Assembly (NCBI GenBank): GCA_013141495.1
Contig: JABFQV010000002.1
Coordinates: 1-64,000, forward strand
DNA: 64,000 bases
Source: Methylotenera sp.
Lineage (GTDB): Bacteria > Pseudomonadota > Gammaproteobacteria > Burkholderiales > Methylophilaceae
Reading direction: 5' to 3'
In this document: in pieces, positions 30,078 to 40,380 of the stretch
Numbering within the stretch: the first letter of the stretch is position 1
How the letters are laid out: each line of letters begins with the position of its first letter
The notes under the pieces: model-generated
Told to the model about the DNA's origin: nothing
The model's database searches: none
The model's input: the letters and a program-made list of their open reading frames with translations, nothing else
Program-made: the position numbers and the translations under genes

Positions 30078-30917
30078 TTACAAGCTTTTAAGCCAAACGC
30101 GCGTAGCCAAACCAAGCTTACGTAACGCTCCAAGCGAGGTACGTGAACTCAATACTTTTTCGGCGCCGTCGGTTTTAATTTCACGCAGTAATGTGCGGTA
30201 AATGGCTGCCATCATCAAACCAACGCGCTGACTTTTACGATCTTCAGCCGGCAATTCATGCAGAGCGCGGTCATAATGGCTTTCCGCACGCTCAATTTGA
30301 AATTCCAGTAGTTTTTTCACGGCATCAGATTCGCGACTTTGCAAAATATCATCTTCTGTGACTTTGAATGTGGCTAAATCATCCAACGGAATGTAAATGC
30401 GATTGCGTCGTGCATCTTCGCCCACATCGCGGATGATATTGGTGAGTTGAAATGCCATGCCTAAATCGTGCGCATATTTGAGTGTTTTACGGTTGTTAAA
30501 GCCAAATATTTGCGCAGACAAAATGCCAACCACGCTGGCAACACGGTAACAATAAAGCTGTAGCTGTTTAAAATCTTGATAGCGGTTGAAGTTTAAATCC
30601 ATTTCCATGCCGTCAATAATTTCATGAAAATGCTCTTCACTTAAATGATAGGTATGAATCACATTTTGTAATGCGCGCGTCACCGGGTGTATGGGTTTAC
30701 CTTGATACAAATTTTTAATTTCATCTTTCCACCAGGCGAGCTTCACTTGGGCGACTTTTAGCTCGGTGAACTCATCTACAATATCGTCAACTTCACGACA
30801 AAACGCATACAGTGCGGTAATCGCCTCGCGTTTTGGTTTTGATAAAAACATAAAGCTGTAATAAAAGCTTGAGCCGCTTTTTTTAGTTTTTTGTTGGCAA
30901 TATTGCTTAGGCGTCAT
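30078..30917 (-). CDS. hpnD: Presqualene diphosphate synthase
   Basis: MTPKQYCQQKTKKSGSSFYYSFMFL, DDIVDE, NIIRDVGEDARRNRIYIP. Confidence 0.92.
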   Translation of the reverse strand: MTPKQYCQQKTKKSGSSFYYSFMFLSKPKREAITALYAFCREVDDIVDEFTELKVAQVKLAWWKDEIKNLYQGKPIHPVTRALQNVIHTYHLSEEHFHEIIDGMEMDLNFNRYQDFKQLQLYCYRVASVVGILSAQIFGFNNRKTLKYAHDLGMAFQLTNIIRDVGEDARRNRIYIPLDDLATFKVTEDDILQSRESDAVKKLLEFQIERAESHYDRALHELPAEDRKSQRVGLMMAAIYRTLLREIKTDGAEKVLSSRTSLGALRKLGLATRVWLKSL

Positions 30918-30959
30918 TTTGATTCTTGCTACCTTTTTATAGCTGCAAAAAAGCAGCTT

Positions 30960-31862
30960 TTAAATTTTAATGAGTGCTTTTAAAAGTACAATTAACCAAT
31001 CTCCGTGGTGGAGTGTTGGTCTATGCTTGAATACATCACCATTCACGTGGCTTAGCTTGCTAATAATGCGCTCGCCACCGGCAATAATCATCCGCATTTC
31101 AAAGCCGATACGTCCTTTCAAAATACGCCCGAGCGGCTTTCCGGCATATAGGCAAGCATTAACGCGACGTAGATTAAACTGCATAAATTGCTGCCAGTTT
31201 GCATCAACAAGTTCATTACCATCTACGTAGTTTTGAATTTGTTGCTCGGTAATACCAAATGCCGCCAGTTCTTCCTGGCTCATGTAAATACGTTGTTTGC
31301 CCTCATTTTTTTTAAAATCAATAGCAATGTCTTGTAAAAAATTGATGATTTGTAGTGCAGTGCAAATGTGATTGGATAATGCAATATTTTCAGGGGTGGC
31401 GTTTTGGTATAAATGTAATAGTAATTGGCCAATCGGGTTGGCTGAGCGCTTGCAGTAATCAAGCACCTCATCGTGATTAGCGTAACGTGTTTTAGTAACA
31501 TCTTGACTAAAGGCATCCAGTAGCGCGTAGAAGGGCGCGTAGGGCAGCTTTTTTGCCTTAATCATTTGCCCCAAAGTCGCAAAAAATGGTGTTTGCGGCT
31601 TGATGTAAGCGTGCAATAAATCCAACTCATCGCGAAAACTATTGAGTAAATTTAATCTATGCTCAATCGTAAAATCACCTTCATCAGCAAAGTCATCCGC
31701 TTGCCTGGCAAAGCTGTAAATTAAAGCAATAGGTTCGCGTAGGTGTTGCGGCAAAAAAATAGAGGCCACCGGAAAGTTTTCGTAATGGCTGCTAGCATGG
31801 CTAATGCTTTGATGCGTGATAGTCTGAGGCATTGCCAATGGATCTGTATGAAATAGCGTCAT
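30960..31862 (-). CDS. hpnC: Squalene synthase-family protein (hydroxysqualene synthase)
   Basis: ARQADDFADEGD, INFLQDIAIDFKKNEGKQRIYMS; start uncertain between 31862 and 31880. Confidence 0.9.
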   Translation of the reverse strand: MTLFHTDPLAMPQTITHQSISHASSHYENFPVASIFLPQHLREPIALIYSFARQADDFADEGDFTIEHRLNLLNSFRDELDLLHAYIKPQTPFFATLGQMIKAKKLPYAPFYALLDAFSQDVTKTRYANHDEVLDYCKRSANPIGQLLLHLYQNATPENIALSNHICTALQIINFLQDIAIDFKKNEGKQRIYMSQEELAAFGITEQQIQNYVDGNELVDANWQQFMQFNLRRVNACLYAGKPLGRILKGRIGFEMRMIIAGGERIISKLSHVNGDVFKHRPTLHHGDWLIVLLKALIKI

Positions 31863-31989
31863 GGCGTGAGTATGCCACAAAATAGTGTGAGTTTTACCTG
31901 CATTAGCTTCAATGCAGCTTCAATATTTATTGCAATATTTAGACAAAGCTTTGTTAAAATAAAACCAACAAAATTTTTGAAAGTGTTTT

Positions 31990-32754
31990 ATGTTAGCAAT
32001 TATTGGCGGCACAGGCTTAACGCAATTGGATAATTTAAACATTACCAAGCGCTTAATAGTGCGCACCCCTTATGGTGAACCGTCGCAACCACTGATTTTT
32101 GGTGAAATTGCTGGACGTGAAGTGATTTTTCTAGCGCGTCACGGCAATGGGCATACCATCCCGCCACATGAAGTGAACTATCGTGCCAATATTTCAGCAT
32201 TGCACTTACAAGGTGTGACTGAAATTGCGGCAATTGCCACAGTGGGTGGTATTCATTCGGATTTAGCCGCAGGCGTGATCGCGATTCCGCATCAAATTAT
32301 TGATTACACTTACGGGCGTAAAAACACATTCCACGATGGCATCAGCCAACCTGTAAAGCACATTGATTTTACGGATCCATATTGTCCAAATCTACGTGAA
32401 AAATGGCAGCAAGCGGCACTGACCGCAGGCGAGCCTGTTATCAACCACGGCATTTATGCCGCTACACAAGGGCCACGCCTAGAAACGGCGGCTGAAATCA
32501 ACCGACTTGAGCGCGATGGTGCAACGATGGTAGGGATGACTGGTATGCCAGAAGCAGCGCTGGCACGCGAGCTTGGGATAAGTTATGCCACTATTTGTCC
32601 GGTGGCTAATTATGCAGCAGGACGTGGTGACAGCTTGCATGGCATTAAATATGAAGAGGTGATTGCCAACCTTAATCTAACCATGGTGCGTGTGCACAAC
32701 ATTATTGCGCAATTGGTCAAACAAAACGGTTTTAAAAAGACCGCAAATAACTAG
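31990..32754 (+). CDS. mtnP: S-methyl-5'-thioadenosine/thioinosine phosphorylase family
   Basis: IGGTGL, ARHGNGHTIPPHEVNYRANI, QIIDYTYGRKNTFHDG, GMTGMPEAALARELGI; the DYTYGRKNTF segment resembles remembered MTI phosphorylases. Confidence 0.85.
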   Translation: MLAIIGGTGLTQLDNLNITKRLIVRTPYGEPSQPLIFGEIAGREVIFLARHGNGHTIPPHEVNYRANISALHLQGVTEIAAIATVGGIHSDLAAGVIAIPHQIIDYTYGRKNTFHDGISQPVKHIDFTDPYCPNLREKWQQAALTAGEPVINHGIYAATQGPRLETAAEINRLERDGATMVGMTGMPEAALARELGISYATICPVANYAAGRGDSLHGIKYEEVIANLNLTMVRVHNIIAQLVKQNGFKKTANN

Positions 32755-32782
32755 TGCAAGTAGCACCGCGAAAGGTAAATAA

Positions 32783-33331
32783 ATGGCAGTAAAAAGTGTT
32801 TTGCGTATGGGCGAACCTTGCCTATTATTAAAAGCAACGCCCGTTGAAAAATTCGACACGCCTGAATTACATGGCCTTATTCAAGATTTGCAAGATACCA
32901 TGCAATACATGAATGGTGCTGGTATTGCCGCCCCTCAAATCGGGACAAGCTTACGCGTTATTATTTTTGGACAAAAAGAGTCAGATGGTAGTAAAAATCC
33001 ACGCTACCCAGATGCTGATGCCGTGCCCTACACTGTGTTGGTTAACCCGGTACTCACGTTAATTGGCGAAGACGTAGAAGACGGTTGGGAAGGGTGTTTG
33101 TCGGTCCCGGGAATGCGTGGCGTAGTGCCACGTCACCTACGTTTGCATTATGCAGGATTTGATCAATACGGAAATAAGATAGATCGACTAGTGAGTGGGT
33201 TCCATGCACGCGTTGTTCAACACGAAAATGACCACTTGGATGGCATTTTGTACCCGATGCGTATTAGGGATTTAAAATATTTTGGCTATTCTGATGTATT
33301 TTTTCCAAATCAGGATATTCAAGACGACTAA
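32783..33331 (+). CDS. def: Peptide deformylase
   Basis: GIAAPQIG, EGCLSVPG, QHENDHLDG. Confidence 0.97.
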   Translation: MAVKSVLRMGEPCLLLKATPVEKFDTPELHGLIQDLQDTMQYMNGAGIAAPQIGTSLRVIIFGQKESDGSKNPRYPDADAVPYTVLVNPVLTLIGEDVEDGWEGCLSVPGMRGVVPRHLRLHYAGFDQYGNKIDRLVSGFHARVVQHENDHLDGILYPMRIRDLKYFGYSDVFFPNQDIQDD

Positions 33332-33376
33332 TTTGTTGTTATAATGGCGCCTTCGTTACACAGGTAACGTTTAGAC

Positions 33377-33466
33377 GGAAGAGTGGCAGAGCGGTTTAAT
33401 GCTACAGTCTTGAAAACTGTCGTGGGTGCGAGCCCACCGTGAGTTCGAATCTCACCTCTTCCGCCA
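33377..33466 (+). tRNA. tRNA-Ser(TGA)
   Basis: GGAAGAGTGGCAGAGCGGTTTAATGCTACAGTCTTGAAAACTGTCGTGGGTGCGAGCCCACCGTGAGTTCGAATCTCACCTCTTCCGCCA, long variable arm, anticodon TGA. Confidence 0.97.
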
Positions 33467-33476
33467 GAACACTATT

Positions 33477-33502
33477 AAAAAAGCCCCTTTCGAGGGGCTT
33501 TT
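33477..33502 (+). terminator. Intrinsic terminator after tRNA-Ser
   Basis: AAAAAAGCCCCTTTCGAGGGGCTTTT. Confidence 0.85.
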
Positions 33503-33633
33503 GCTTTTTACCCCACATAAAACCAATATTAAGCAATGTAGTTAAAATAAATAGCTAGCTAGGGGCTTTTATGAGTAAGATAGATTTTCTGCGCTATTAG
33601 TTAATGGTGGCTTGATGACATCCACTGAGTATG

Positions 33634-34908
33634 TTAACGCGTTAATCCAGCACTTCGATTAGCAGGTTTAGCTAACAGTAAATGAACGTCACCTAAAGCT
33701 CGCTCTTCAAAACCACCTTCACAATAACAGAAGTAAAATGTCCACATTTTGATGAACTCTTCAGAGTATCCCAATTTTCGGACCTGATCTAGGTTAGAAA
33801 AGAAGTTTTCACGCCACATGCGTAGTGTTGTTGCGTAGTGTGGGCCAATGTCTTTTAGGTCAATCAGGCGCATATCTGTCACGTTGGTTACACTATTTAA
33901 CATGGCCGTGTTGGATGGAATACAGGATCCTGGAAATATATAGCGCTGTATGAAATCAACGGATTTTTTAGCGCTTTCATAGCGCTGATCTGCAATCGTG
34001 ATTGCCTGAATCAGAGCAAGTCCTTCAGGTTTCAGTAGCGAACTAAGCTTTGCAAAATAGGTGTCATAGAACTGGTAGCCAACAGCTTCAATCATTTCGA
34101 TAGAAACCAGCTTGTCGTATTGACCGTTCAAGTGTCTGTAGTCATCGAGCAGTAGTGTGATTTTATCGCTTACGTCAGCGGCTTCAACCCTCTTTTTTGC
34201 CAGATGGTATTGTTGTTCTGATATGGTAGTTGTAGTGATTTTGCAACCATAATTTTTTGCAGCATAAATAGAAAACCCGCCCCAGCCGGTGCCAATTTCA
34301 AGCACATGGTCGGTGGGTTTAAGGTCTAGTTTGTCGCAGATTGTTTTCAACTTGAGCTCAGAAGCCTGCTGTAGCGTCTTTGTGTCGCTATTGAACATGG
34401 CGCTGGAGTACATCATGGTTGGATCCAAAAATAACTGGAACATGTCGTTACCGAGGTCATAGTGCGCTGCTATGTTCTTACGGCTACCTTCTGTGGTGTT
34501 GCTATTTAACCAGTGCAATAAACGCATGATTGGTTTTGTCAGCCATTGGTAGCCGCCCTCAAGGTTATCCATCACTGGCTGGTTAATGCACATCAGGCGA
34601 ATCACGTTGGTGAGGTTATCCGCACTCCAGTAACCCAGCATGTACGCTTCACCCGCACCAATGCTACCGCCAAAGGCAATTTCTCCATAAAAACGCGGGT
34701 CATGCACATAAATAATCGCATGTAATGGATGGCTTGCGTCACCAAATGCATGATTTTCGCTACCATCGACCAAGTTAAGTTGACCTGACTGTAACTTACC
34801 TAAGTGATTTAATATCTGCAACTTTGCAAAGCTGGCAACCCATTTTGACCTACTTTTTACTTTAAGGCTGTTGGTGAGGGTTTCTTGCTGGGATATTGGT
34901 ATTGGCAT
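33634..34908 (-). CDS. Cyclopropane-fatty-acyl-phospholipid synthase-family methyltransferase
   Basis: AAHYDLGNDMFQLFLDPTMMYSSAMF, VLEIGTGWGGFSIYAA, IEMIEAVG, FIQRYIFPGSCIPS. Confidence 0.93.
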   Translation of the reverse strand: MPIPISQQETLTNSLKVKSRSKWVASFAKLQILNHLGKLQSGQLNLVDGSENHAFGDASHPLHAIIYVHDPRFYGEIAFGGSIGAGEAYMLGYWSADNLTNVIRLMCINQPVMDNLEGGYQWLTKPIMRLLHWLNSNTTEGSRKNIAAHYDLGNDMFQLFLDPTMMYSSAMFNSDTKTLQQASELKLKTICDKLDLKPTDHVLEIGTGWGGFSIYAAKNYGCKITTTTISEQQYHLAKKRVEAADVSDKITLLLDDYRHLNGQYDKLVSIEMIEAVGYQFYDTYFAKLSSLLKPEGLALIQAITIADQRYESAKKSVDFIQRYIFPGSCIPSNTAMLNSVTNVTDMRLIDLKDIGPHYATTLRMWRENFFSNLDQVRKLGYSEEFIKMWTFYFCYCEGGFEERALGDVHLLLAKPANRSAGLTR

Positions 34909-34910
34909 GA

Positions 34911-35705
34911 CTATTTATTTTTCTGGTTAGGGTGTTCATAAAAGGGAACGCGTTTAAGCCATAGCCGCAGTGCGTTCCAGTAGATTCCTACAATCACTTT
35001 GAGCGTCATGAACGGATAGGCTAAGAGCATCTTGTTCAACGTATATTCACTAATCTCAGTGCGCTTTAAGTTGAGTATTGCATTAAAGGTCAGCTCACCG
35101 TTTTTGAGGTTAAGCATTCTAATCAGGAGTTGCTCATCTTGCAGTTTGAACGACCAGTCATAAGCCATATCCATGGGCATAAAAGGTGACACATGAAATG
35201 CCTTGTTGAACTTGAATACAGCAGTTGCGCCGTCATTGGATGATGGGTTTTCAAAGTCATGCACATATACAAAACTTTCACCCCAAGGCGTGTTGGTGAT
35301 ATGGGTAACCATCGCGACGAGCTTGTCGCTATCGGGTGCAAAGCAGTAGTAAAACGTCACTGGGTTAAAGCAGTAGCCAAAGTAGCGCATATTAGTCAGC
35401 ATGCAGATGTGGCCGTTTGGCTTTGTTCCGGTAGCTTGCTGAACCAGATCTGATATTGACTCTTTTAGGGGAATTTCAGGGTTGCCGTAATAGTCTGCGC
35501 GCTTAAACCATGCCATATTTTTATTCTGGTAAGACCATAGTCTATAGCCGTTGAATAACGTAGGTAGCTCATTTAGATTCAAGAACATCATGAATACTTT
35601 ATAGTTAAAACTATGCCGCTTTGGACTACGTCTGCTATGTGAGACCCAGCCGGTGTAGATTGCGCTTTTCTGAGTGTTAACGATTGCCATCACGGTAGCA
35701 TTCAA
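34911..35705 (-). CDS. DUF1365 family protein
   Basis: [63 protein letters not shown]; adjacent to Cfa and FAD oxidoreductase. Confidence 0.9.
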   Translation of the reverse strand: MNATVMAIVNTQKSAIYTGWVSHSRRSPKRHSFNYKVFMMFLNLNELPTLFNGYRLWSYQNKNMAWFKRADYYGNPEIPLKESISDLVQQATGTKPNGHICMLTNMRYFGYCFNPVTFYYCFAPDSDKLVAMVTHITNTPWGESFVYVHDFENPSSNDGATAVFKFNKAFHVSPFMPMDMAYDWSFKLQDEQLLIRMLNLKNGELTFNAILNLKRTEISEYTLNKMLLAYPFMTLKVIVGIYWNALRLWLKRVPFYEHPNQKNK

Positions 35706-36930
35706 AATGTTTAATGGCTTCGAGCGCGCTCACTACGCCGTCTTCATGAAATCCGTTGCCCCAATACGCGCCGGCAAAGCCGGTACGGTTAATGCCACTG
35801 ATCTCTGCATGCCTGGCTTGGGCTGCGGCACCTGCCAGCGTGTAAACCGGATGCATGTAATCTATGCGTTTAATCACCTTGGCAGGATCAATGCCGCCGG
35901 TATGGTTAAGTGTTACTAGCAATGGCTCATGTGACTGCAACCCTTGCAAGATGTTCATGTTGTAAGTAACGGCAACACGTTCTGACGCGGGGTTGGTGAC
36001 ATGATAATTCCATGCGGCCCATGCCAGCTTTCGCTTAGGCAACAAAGCGATGTCGTGATGAAGAAATATGCTGTTGTTCTGATATGGAATAGCACCAAGA
36101 ATGTCAGCTTCGGCTGATGACTTGTCACTTAATATGTTTAGCGCCTGATTGCTGTGGCAGGCAAAAAACACATAATCAAAATGCTCTTCTTCTCTAAACT
36201 TTGGCTTTAATACCACGGCATTAGGCAGGCGGCGCACGCTCTCAATTGGGGTGTTGAGTTGTATGGATTGCTTAAATGGCCTCGTTAGCGCATCTGCATA
36301 GCTGGCGGATCCACCGCTGATAGTGCGCCACTCCGGACGGTTATTCACAGTCAGCATGCCATGATTATGAAAGAAACGCACAAAAAAGCGTGCCGGAAAG
36401 TCTAGCATCTGCTTGGCATCTGTTGACCATATTGCAGAACCCATCGGTACGATGTAGTAATCAATGAATTGCTGACTATAACCGCCAAGTTGCAGATAAT
36501 CACCTAGCTTGATCTCACTGCCGTTGCCTAATAACTCAAGAGCGCTTTTGTTAAACCGTAGAATGTCTAGAATCATACGGTGAAATGAAGGTTTGAAAAG
36601 GTTAATGCGCTGAGCGAACAGACTGTTTAGTGAGGTGCCGTTATATTCAAGCCCGCTATCTTCGCAGCGTACGCTAAAGCTCATGCTGCTGGAACGCCAG
36701 GCGACGCCTAACTCATTGAGTAATGCAATGAAATTAGGATAGGTGCGGTCATTGAATACAATAAATCCTGTATCAACCGATATATCTTGACCCTCATGCC
36801 GGATCTGGTGGGTATGGGTATGCCCGCCGATATAATTGTTGGCTTCAAATACCGTGATGTCATGTGCTTTATGTAGTTTGTAGGCAATTGTATTACCCGC
36901 AATGCCGCTACCTATGATGGCAATCTTCAA
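35677..36930 (-). CDS. NAD(P)/FAD-dependent amine oxidase-like oxidoreductase
   Basis: [56 protein letters not shown]. Confidence 0.9.
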   Translation of the reverse strand: MKIAIIGSGIAGNTIAYKLHKAHDITVFEANNYIGGHTHTHQIRHEGQDISVDTGFIVFNDRTYPNFIALLNELGVAWRSSSMSFSVRCEDSGLEYNGTSLNSLFAQRINLFKPSFHRMILDILRFNKSALELLGNGSEIKLGDYLQLGGYSQQFIDYYIVPMGSAIWSTDAKQMLDFPARFFVRFFHNHGMLTVNNRPEWRTISGGSASYADALTRPFKQSIQLNTPIESVRRLPNAVVLKPKFREEEHFDYVFFACHSNQALNILSDKSSAEADILGAIPYQNNSIFLHHDIALLPKRKLAWAAWNYHVTNPASERVAVTYNMNILQGLQSHEPLLVTLNHTGGIDPAKVIKRIDYMHPVYTLAGAAAQARHAEISGINRTGFAGAYWGNGFHEDGVVSALEAIKHFECYRDGNR

Positions 36931-36953
36931 TCTTGTCGTCTCTGAAATAAAGG

Positions 36954-37886
36954 TTATTGAATATGTATTTTTTTAGATTCACGGATCGCAATTGGAACCG
37001 TTCTAAGGTCCCAGATCAAGCCTAGCGCTGACAGTGCTTTTAATCCGTAATAAGTGAGGTCGATCTCCCACCAGTAAAAACCCTGGCTTGCAGATGCCGG
37101 ATAGTGATGATGGTTGTTGTGCCAGCCTTCGCCCAGTGTCAGCAATGCAATCAGGAGGTTATTCCTGCTTTGGTCTTTTGTGGCATAGCGGCGGTTACCC
37201 CAAACGTGGGCTAAAGAGTTAACGGTAAACGTAGCGTGATAGAGCACCACGGTTGAAATCACGAAACCCCAGATGAAAAGTTGCATTCCGTTAGTGCCTA
37301 AACCAGGATGCGCAACGGCAAGCCAGTCGCCAAAGATATATATACCTACACCCAGTAGAATCGGTATGACGCTATCAAAGCGATCTAACAGCCGCAACTC
37401 AACAAAAGCCGACAGCTCCTTAACTCTATGCGTTTGGGTTGAAAAATTTCTGGAGGCCAGAAACCAGCCGATATGGCTCCAAAAAAAACCATGCTGCAAT
37501 GGAGAGTGTGAATCTTTATGGTTATCCGAATACGCATGATGATGGCGATGATGAGATGCCCACCAAAGCGGGCCGCGCTGCACTGCAGTTGCCCCCATAA
37601 CCGCCAGCACTAGCTGGAATGCGCGTGATGTTCGGAAAGCTTTGTGTGAAAAGTAGCGATGATAAAACCCGGTTACAGCAAACATGCGCACACCATAAAG
37701 TGTTAAGGCAAAGGCTAATGCAAACCAGCTGAAACCCACCCACAGCACAGAAAAGCACGCAAGATGAATGAGCACGAAAGGCATTACCCGCAGCCAATCA
37801 ATGTCAGACCAGATACCTTCTGCAGCGGAAGACTCAGCATGTACCCCTTTATTATCAAACCACGAGATTATTTTCTTGAACATCAT
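36954..37886 (-). CDS. Acyl-CoA (delta-9 type) fatty acid desaturase
   Basis: Three histidine boxes HRYFSH, HRHHH, HNNHHH in a membrane protein. Confidence 0.92.
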   Translation of the reverse strand: MMFKKIISWFDNKGVHAESSAAEGIWSDIDWLRVMPFVLIHLACFSVLWVGFSWFALAFALTLYGVRMFAVTGFYHRYFSHKAFRTSRAFQLVLAVMGATAVQRGPLWWASHHRHHHAYSDNHKDSHSPLQHGFFWSHIGWFLASRNFSTQTHRVKELSAFVELRLLDRFDSVIPILLGVGIYIFGDWLAVAHPGLGTNGMQLFIWGFVISTVVLYHATFTVNSLAHVWGNRRYATKDQSRNNLLIALLTLGEGWHNNHHHYPASASQGFYWWEIDLTYYGLKALSALGLIWDLRTVPIAIRESKKIHIQ

Positions 37887-37892
37887 GCTGCT

Positions 37893-38444
37893 CTATTTGT
37901 TTTCAAGCAGGTTGTGCGGGACTTTGCGCAGTTGACTGATGTCATAGCCCATATCGGCAACTTTTTTAACCAAATCCGCATAAGCCTTATCTTCAACTTG
38001 AGGTGTTCTCGCCATAATCCATACATAATCACGGGCGTTTCTCGCGATGATGGTCTGTGTGTAATTTTCATCAAGATATGCAATCAGATATTCAGCTTTG
38101 ATTGGCCAGATAAACTGCATGCCCCAGCGCGCGTTTCCGCTCCCATCCACAATAAATCCGCGGGGCTTATAGGTCTTTATTTTTCCATCAAGACTGCCTT
38201 TGTTAAAAGTGAAAGTCGTTGCAATAGTGCCGTCATCATCCAGATGGTAACTTTCAACCGCATTGAAAGACGCGGTTTCTATCGCAGTTGGAATCGCTGC
38301 AATCACATACCATGCACCCATGAACTTAGGGATGTCCACTTGCGCCACTGTGGTTATTTGCGGTTTTTGATTGGTAGCACATGCGCCTAGTAGGCTTGCG
38401 AATATGGTCATGATGAATAGATTCTTTAAGGTTTGAGTAGTCAT
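37893..38444 (-). CDS. Lipocalin family protein (Blc-like)
   Basis: Lipobox LLGACATN; VDIPKFMGAWYVIAAIP; YVWIMARTPQ; DISQLRKVPH. Confidence 0.9.
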   Translation of the reverse strand: MTTQTLKNLFIMTIFASLLGACATNQKPQITTVAQVDIPKFMGAWYVIAAIPTAIETASFNAVESYHLDDDGTIATTFTFNKGSLDGKIKTYKPRGFIVDGSGNARWGMQFIWPIKAEYLIAYLDENYTQTIIARNARDYVWIMARTPQVEDKAYADLVKKVADMGYDISQLRKVPHNLLENK

Positions 38445-38452
38445 TGTATAAA

Positions 38453-39082
38453 TTACCTGAGTTTATAGTTGATGGTATAGCCTTCAGGAGTAATCGACTT
38501 GAGGGCAACCCATTCGTGATTGTCAACCCGATACCACAGATCAATATTGAGTTTAGCCTTACCGGCAAGGCTGGCATTCAATTTGTAACGTAAAGCTTCA
38601 ACTTGATTACCTTTCACTTCCAGCGTTTCTTTCCCGATTTCGACGACTCTGGTGTCCAGCCACTCCGCATTTTGTGGATTGAGTAGTTTGGTTTGTTCCA
38701 GTATGTTCTGGTTCCAGTAAGCAAACGTCATTGGGCAGTTTGGCAATACTTGCTTTGCCTTGCCGTCATCTACCACAAACTGACTTTCACCCGACCGGCC
38801 ACTCACTTTAGTCATGACGTCGTTTTCTAAAGTGCTGGAATCAAGTCTTTTGAGGCAACCATCCTTCCATTGCTCGACCGCATCATGCTTGTATTGATAG
38901 GCATTGATAAACAATACCTTAACATTGAATTTAGCCTGGCTAACAAGCTCACTAGCCTCACTTAATCTGAATGTATGTTGACCTATCCTGGTTTTATCCA
39001 AATAGACATCAAAGTTCCATTCCTTTGCATAGCCAATGTTGGGGGTCACTACAGCAAGTATTAACCAAAGAGACTTTTTCAT
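38453..39082 (-). CDS. DUF6134-like periplasmic protein
   Basis: Signal peptide; EWNFDVYLDKTRIGQHTFRL...; domain name from memory. Confidence 0.65.
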   Translation of the reverse strand: MKKSLWLILAVVTPNIGYAKEWNFDVYLDKTRIGQHTFRLSEASELVSQAKFNVKVLFINAYQYKHDAVEQWKDGCLKRLDSSTLENDVMTKVSGRSGESQFVVDDGKAKQVLPNCPMTFAYWNQNILEQTKLLNPQNAEWLDTRVVEIGKETLEVKGNQVEALRYKLNASLAGKAKLNIDLWYRVDNHEWVALKSITPEGYTINYKLR

Positions 39083-39858
39083 TCTTTGATCACCTTTGGT
39101 TTACCTGGAATAAAAGCATTGGTTGACTTGATGTAATTAACGTATTCTGGACGGCGCTCCGCGATATCTTTTTCAAGCAAAGAAACGCCGCTCACCTTTA
39201 GTAGCAGGAATGTCATCAAAATTGCCGACGGCATTGCCCACCAAGCGCCGGCCGCGAGCGCAATCAGGTAGAAACCCCACCATACACAACACTCGCCGAA
39301 GTAATTAGGATGACGGCTATAACGCCAAACGCCCGTGTTCAGCACGTTGGATTTATTGGTCTGATTGCGCTTAAACATTGTTAATTGCCAATCTGCTATG
39401 GTTTCCCAGATAAAGCCGAAAATAAAAACTGTAATGCCTAGTATATCCAAGGTGTTTATTGGGTTGCTTGAACTGACAGCACCTAGAATGGGCAGTGAGA
39501 TTGCCCACGCCAGCATAGCCTGTAGCCCGAATACAATATAGATACTTTTAACGGCAAAGCCTGGTGAATTATTCCGGCGTATTTCGGCATAGCGGTGATC
39601 CTCGTGCGGCCCCCAGTTGCGCCATGTCAGGTATCCGCATAGTCGGGCCGCCCATATAACCAGCAGAATTATCACGATTAGGGATCTTGCGGTCAGCGCT
39701 ACCGTCTGGCTTATATAGGTAAACCCTGCCAGCACAAAGAACAGGCTCCACATGCTATCCACATGGGTGACATTATGACGGTACAGGCTGATAATCCAAC
39801 CTAGAAAACCAAACGCCAGCATCGCATACAGACCATTGAGATAAACGTACCAATTCAT
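39079..39858 (-). CDS. DUF1295 family membrane protein (steroid 5-alpha-reductase-like fold)
   Basis: VDSMWSLFFVLAG, GVWRYSRHPNYFGECCVWWGFYL, LLLKVSGVSLLEKDIAERRPEY. Confidence 0.9.
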   Translation of the reverse strand: MNWYVYLNGLYAMLAFGFLGWIISLYRHNVTHVDSMWSLFFVLAGFTYISQTVALTARSLIVIILLVIWAARLCGYLTWRNWGPHEDHRYAEIRRNNSPGFAVKSIYIVFGLQAMLAWAISLPILGAVSSSNPINTLDILGITVFIFGFIWETIADWQLTMFKRNQTNKSNVLNTGVWRYSRHPNYFGECCVWWGFYLIALAAGAWWAMPSAILMTFLLLKVSGVSLLEKDIAERRPEYVNYIKSTNAFIPGKPKVIKE

Positions 39859-40376
39859 CTGGCACGCTCGGTTTTAAGCTCATTCAGCCGTTTGGCAAGA
39901 TGTAAAAGTAGCGGTGTAATTACCGCCCAGCCAACGGCGAGCGCGATATAAGAAGTATTTCCATACAATGACACTGCACCAATTTTCTCGGCACCCAGAT
40001 AGGCCAGTGGACCACCTGCAGCGCCAAACAGCACAGAGGTTATATATCGCTGCTGCATCCATGCTAGGCTTACATTTAATGTGGAAGCAAAACCTCCCCA
40101 CAGTGCCAGTATCCATACCGGGACAAGTGACGCGCTCCAACCGTGCTGCTGATAAGCTACCCACTCCATTGAAAGCATTGTCTGGTCGAAACTAGCGCCA
40201 ATCAACAAAGCAGCAACAATCAGCATTAGCTCAGTTGTTGCCTGTTTAGTTTTGAATAGATGCCATCCGAGCACAGCTAAGGTGACGGCAACGCCAAGCC
40301 ATGGCAGCCCTTTAGCTGCACCGGCAACGCAAGCCAGCCAAGCGATCTGAAACAGAATAAAGTTAGTTAACAGCAT
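39855..40376 (-). CDS. DUF2878-like membrane protein
   Basis: Start reassigned to MLLTNFILFQIAWLACVAGAAKG; several TM helices; operon context. Confidence 0.75.
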   Translation of the reverse strand: MLLTNFILFQIAWLACVAGAAKGLPWLGVAVTLAVLGWHLFKTKQATTELMLIVAALLIGASFDQTMLSMEWVAYQQHGWSASLVPVWILALWGGFASTLNVSLAWMQQRYITSVLFGAAGGPLAYLGAEKIGAVSLYGNTSYIALAVGWAVITPLLLHLAKRLNELKTERAR

Positions 40377-40380
40377 GGGT

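Noticed and set aside
37764-38390. 208-aa plus-strand ORF antisense to desaturase and lipocalin
   Set aside because: Opposite strand of two well-supported genes; likely shadow ORF
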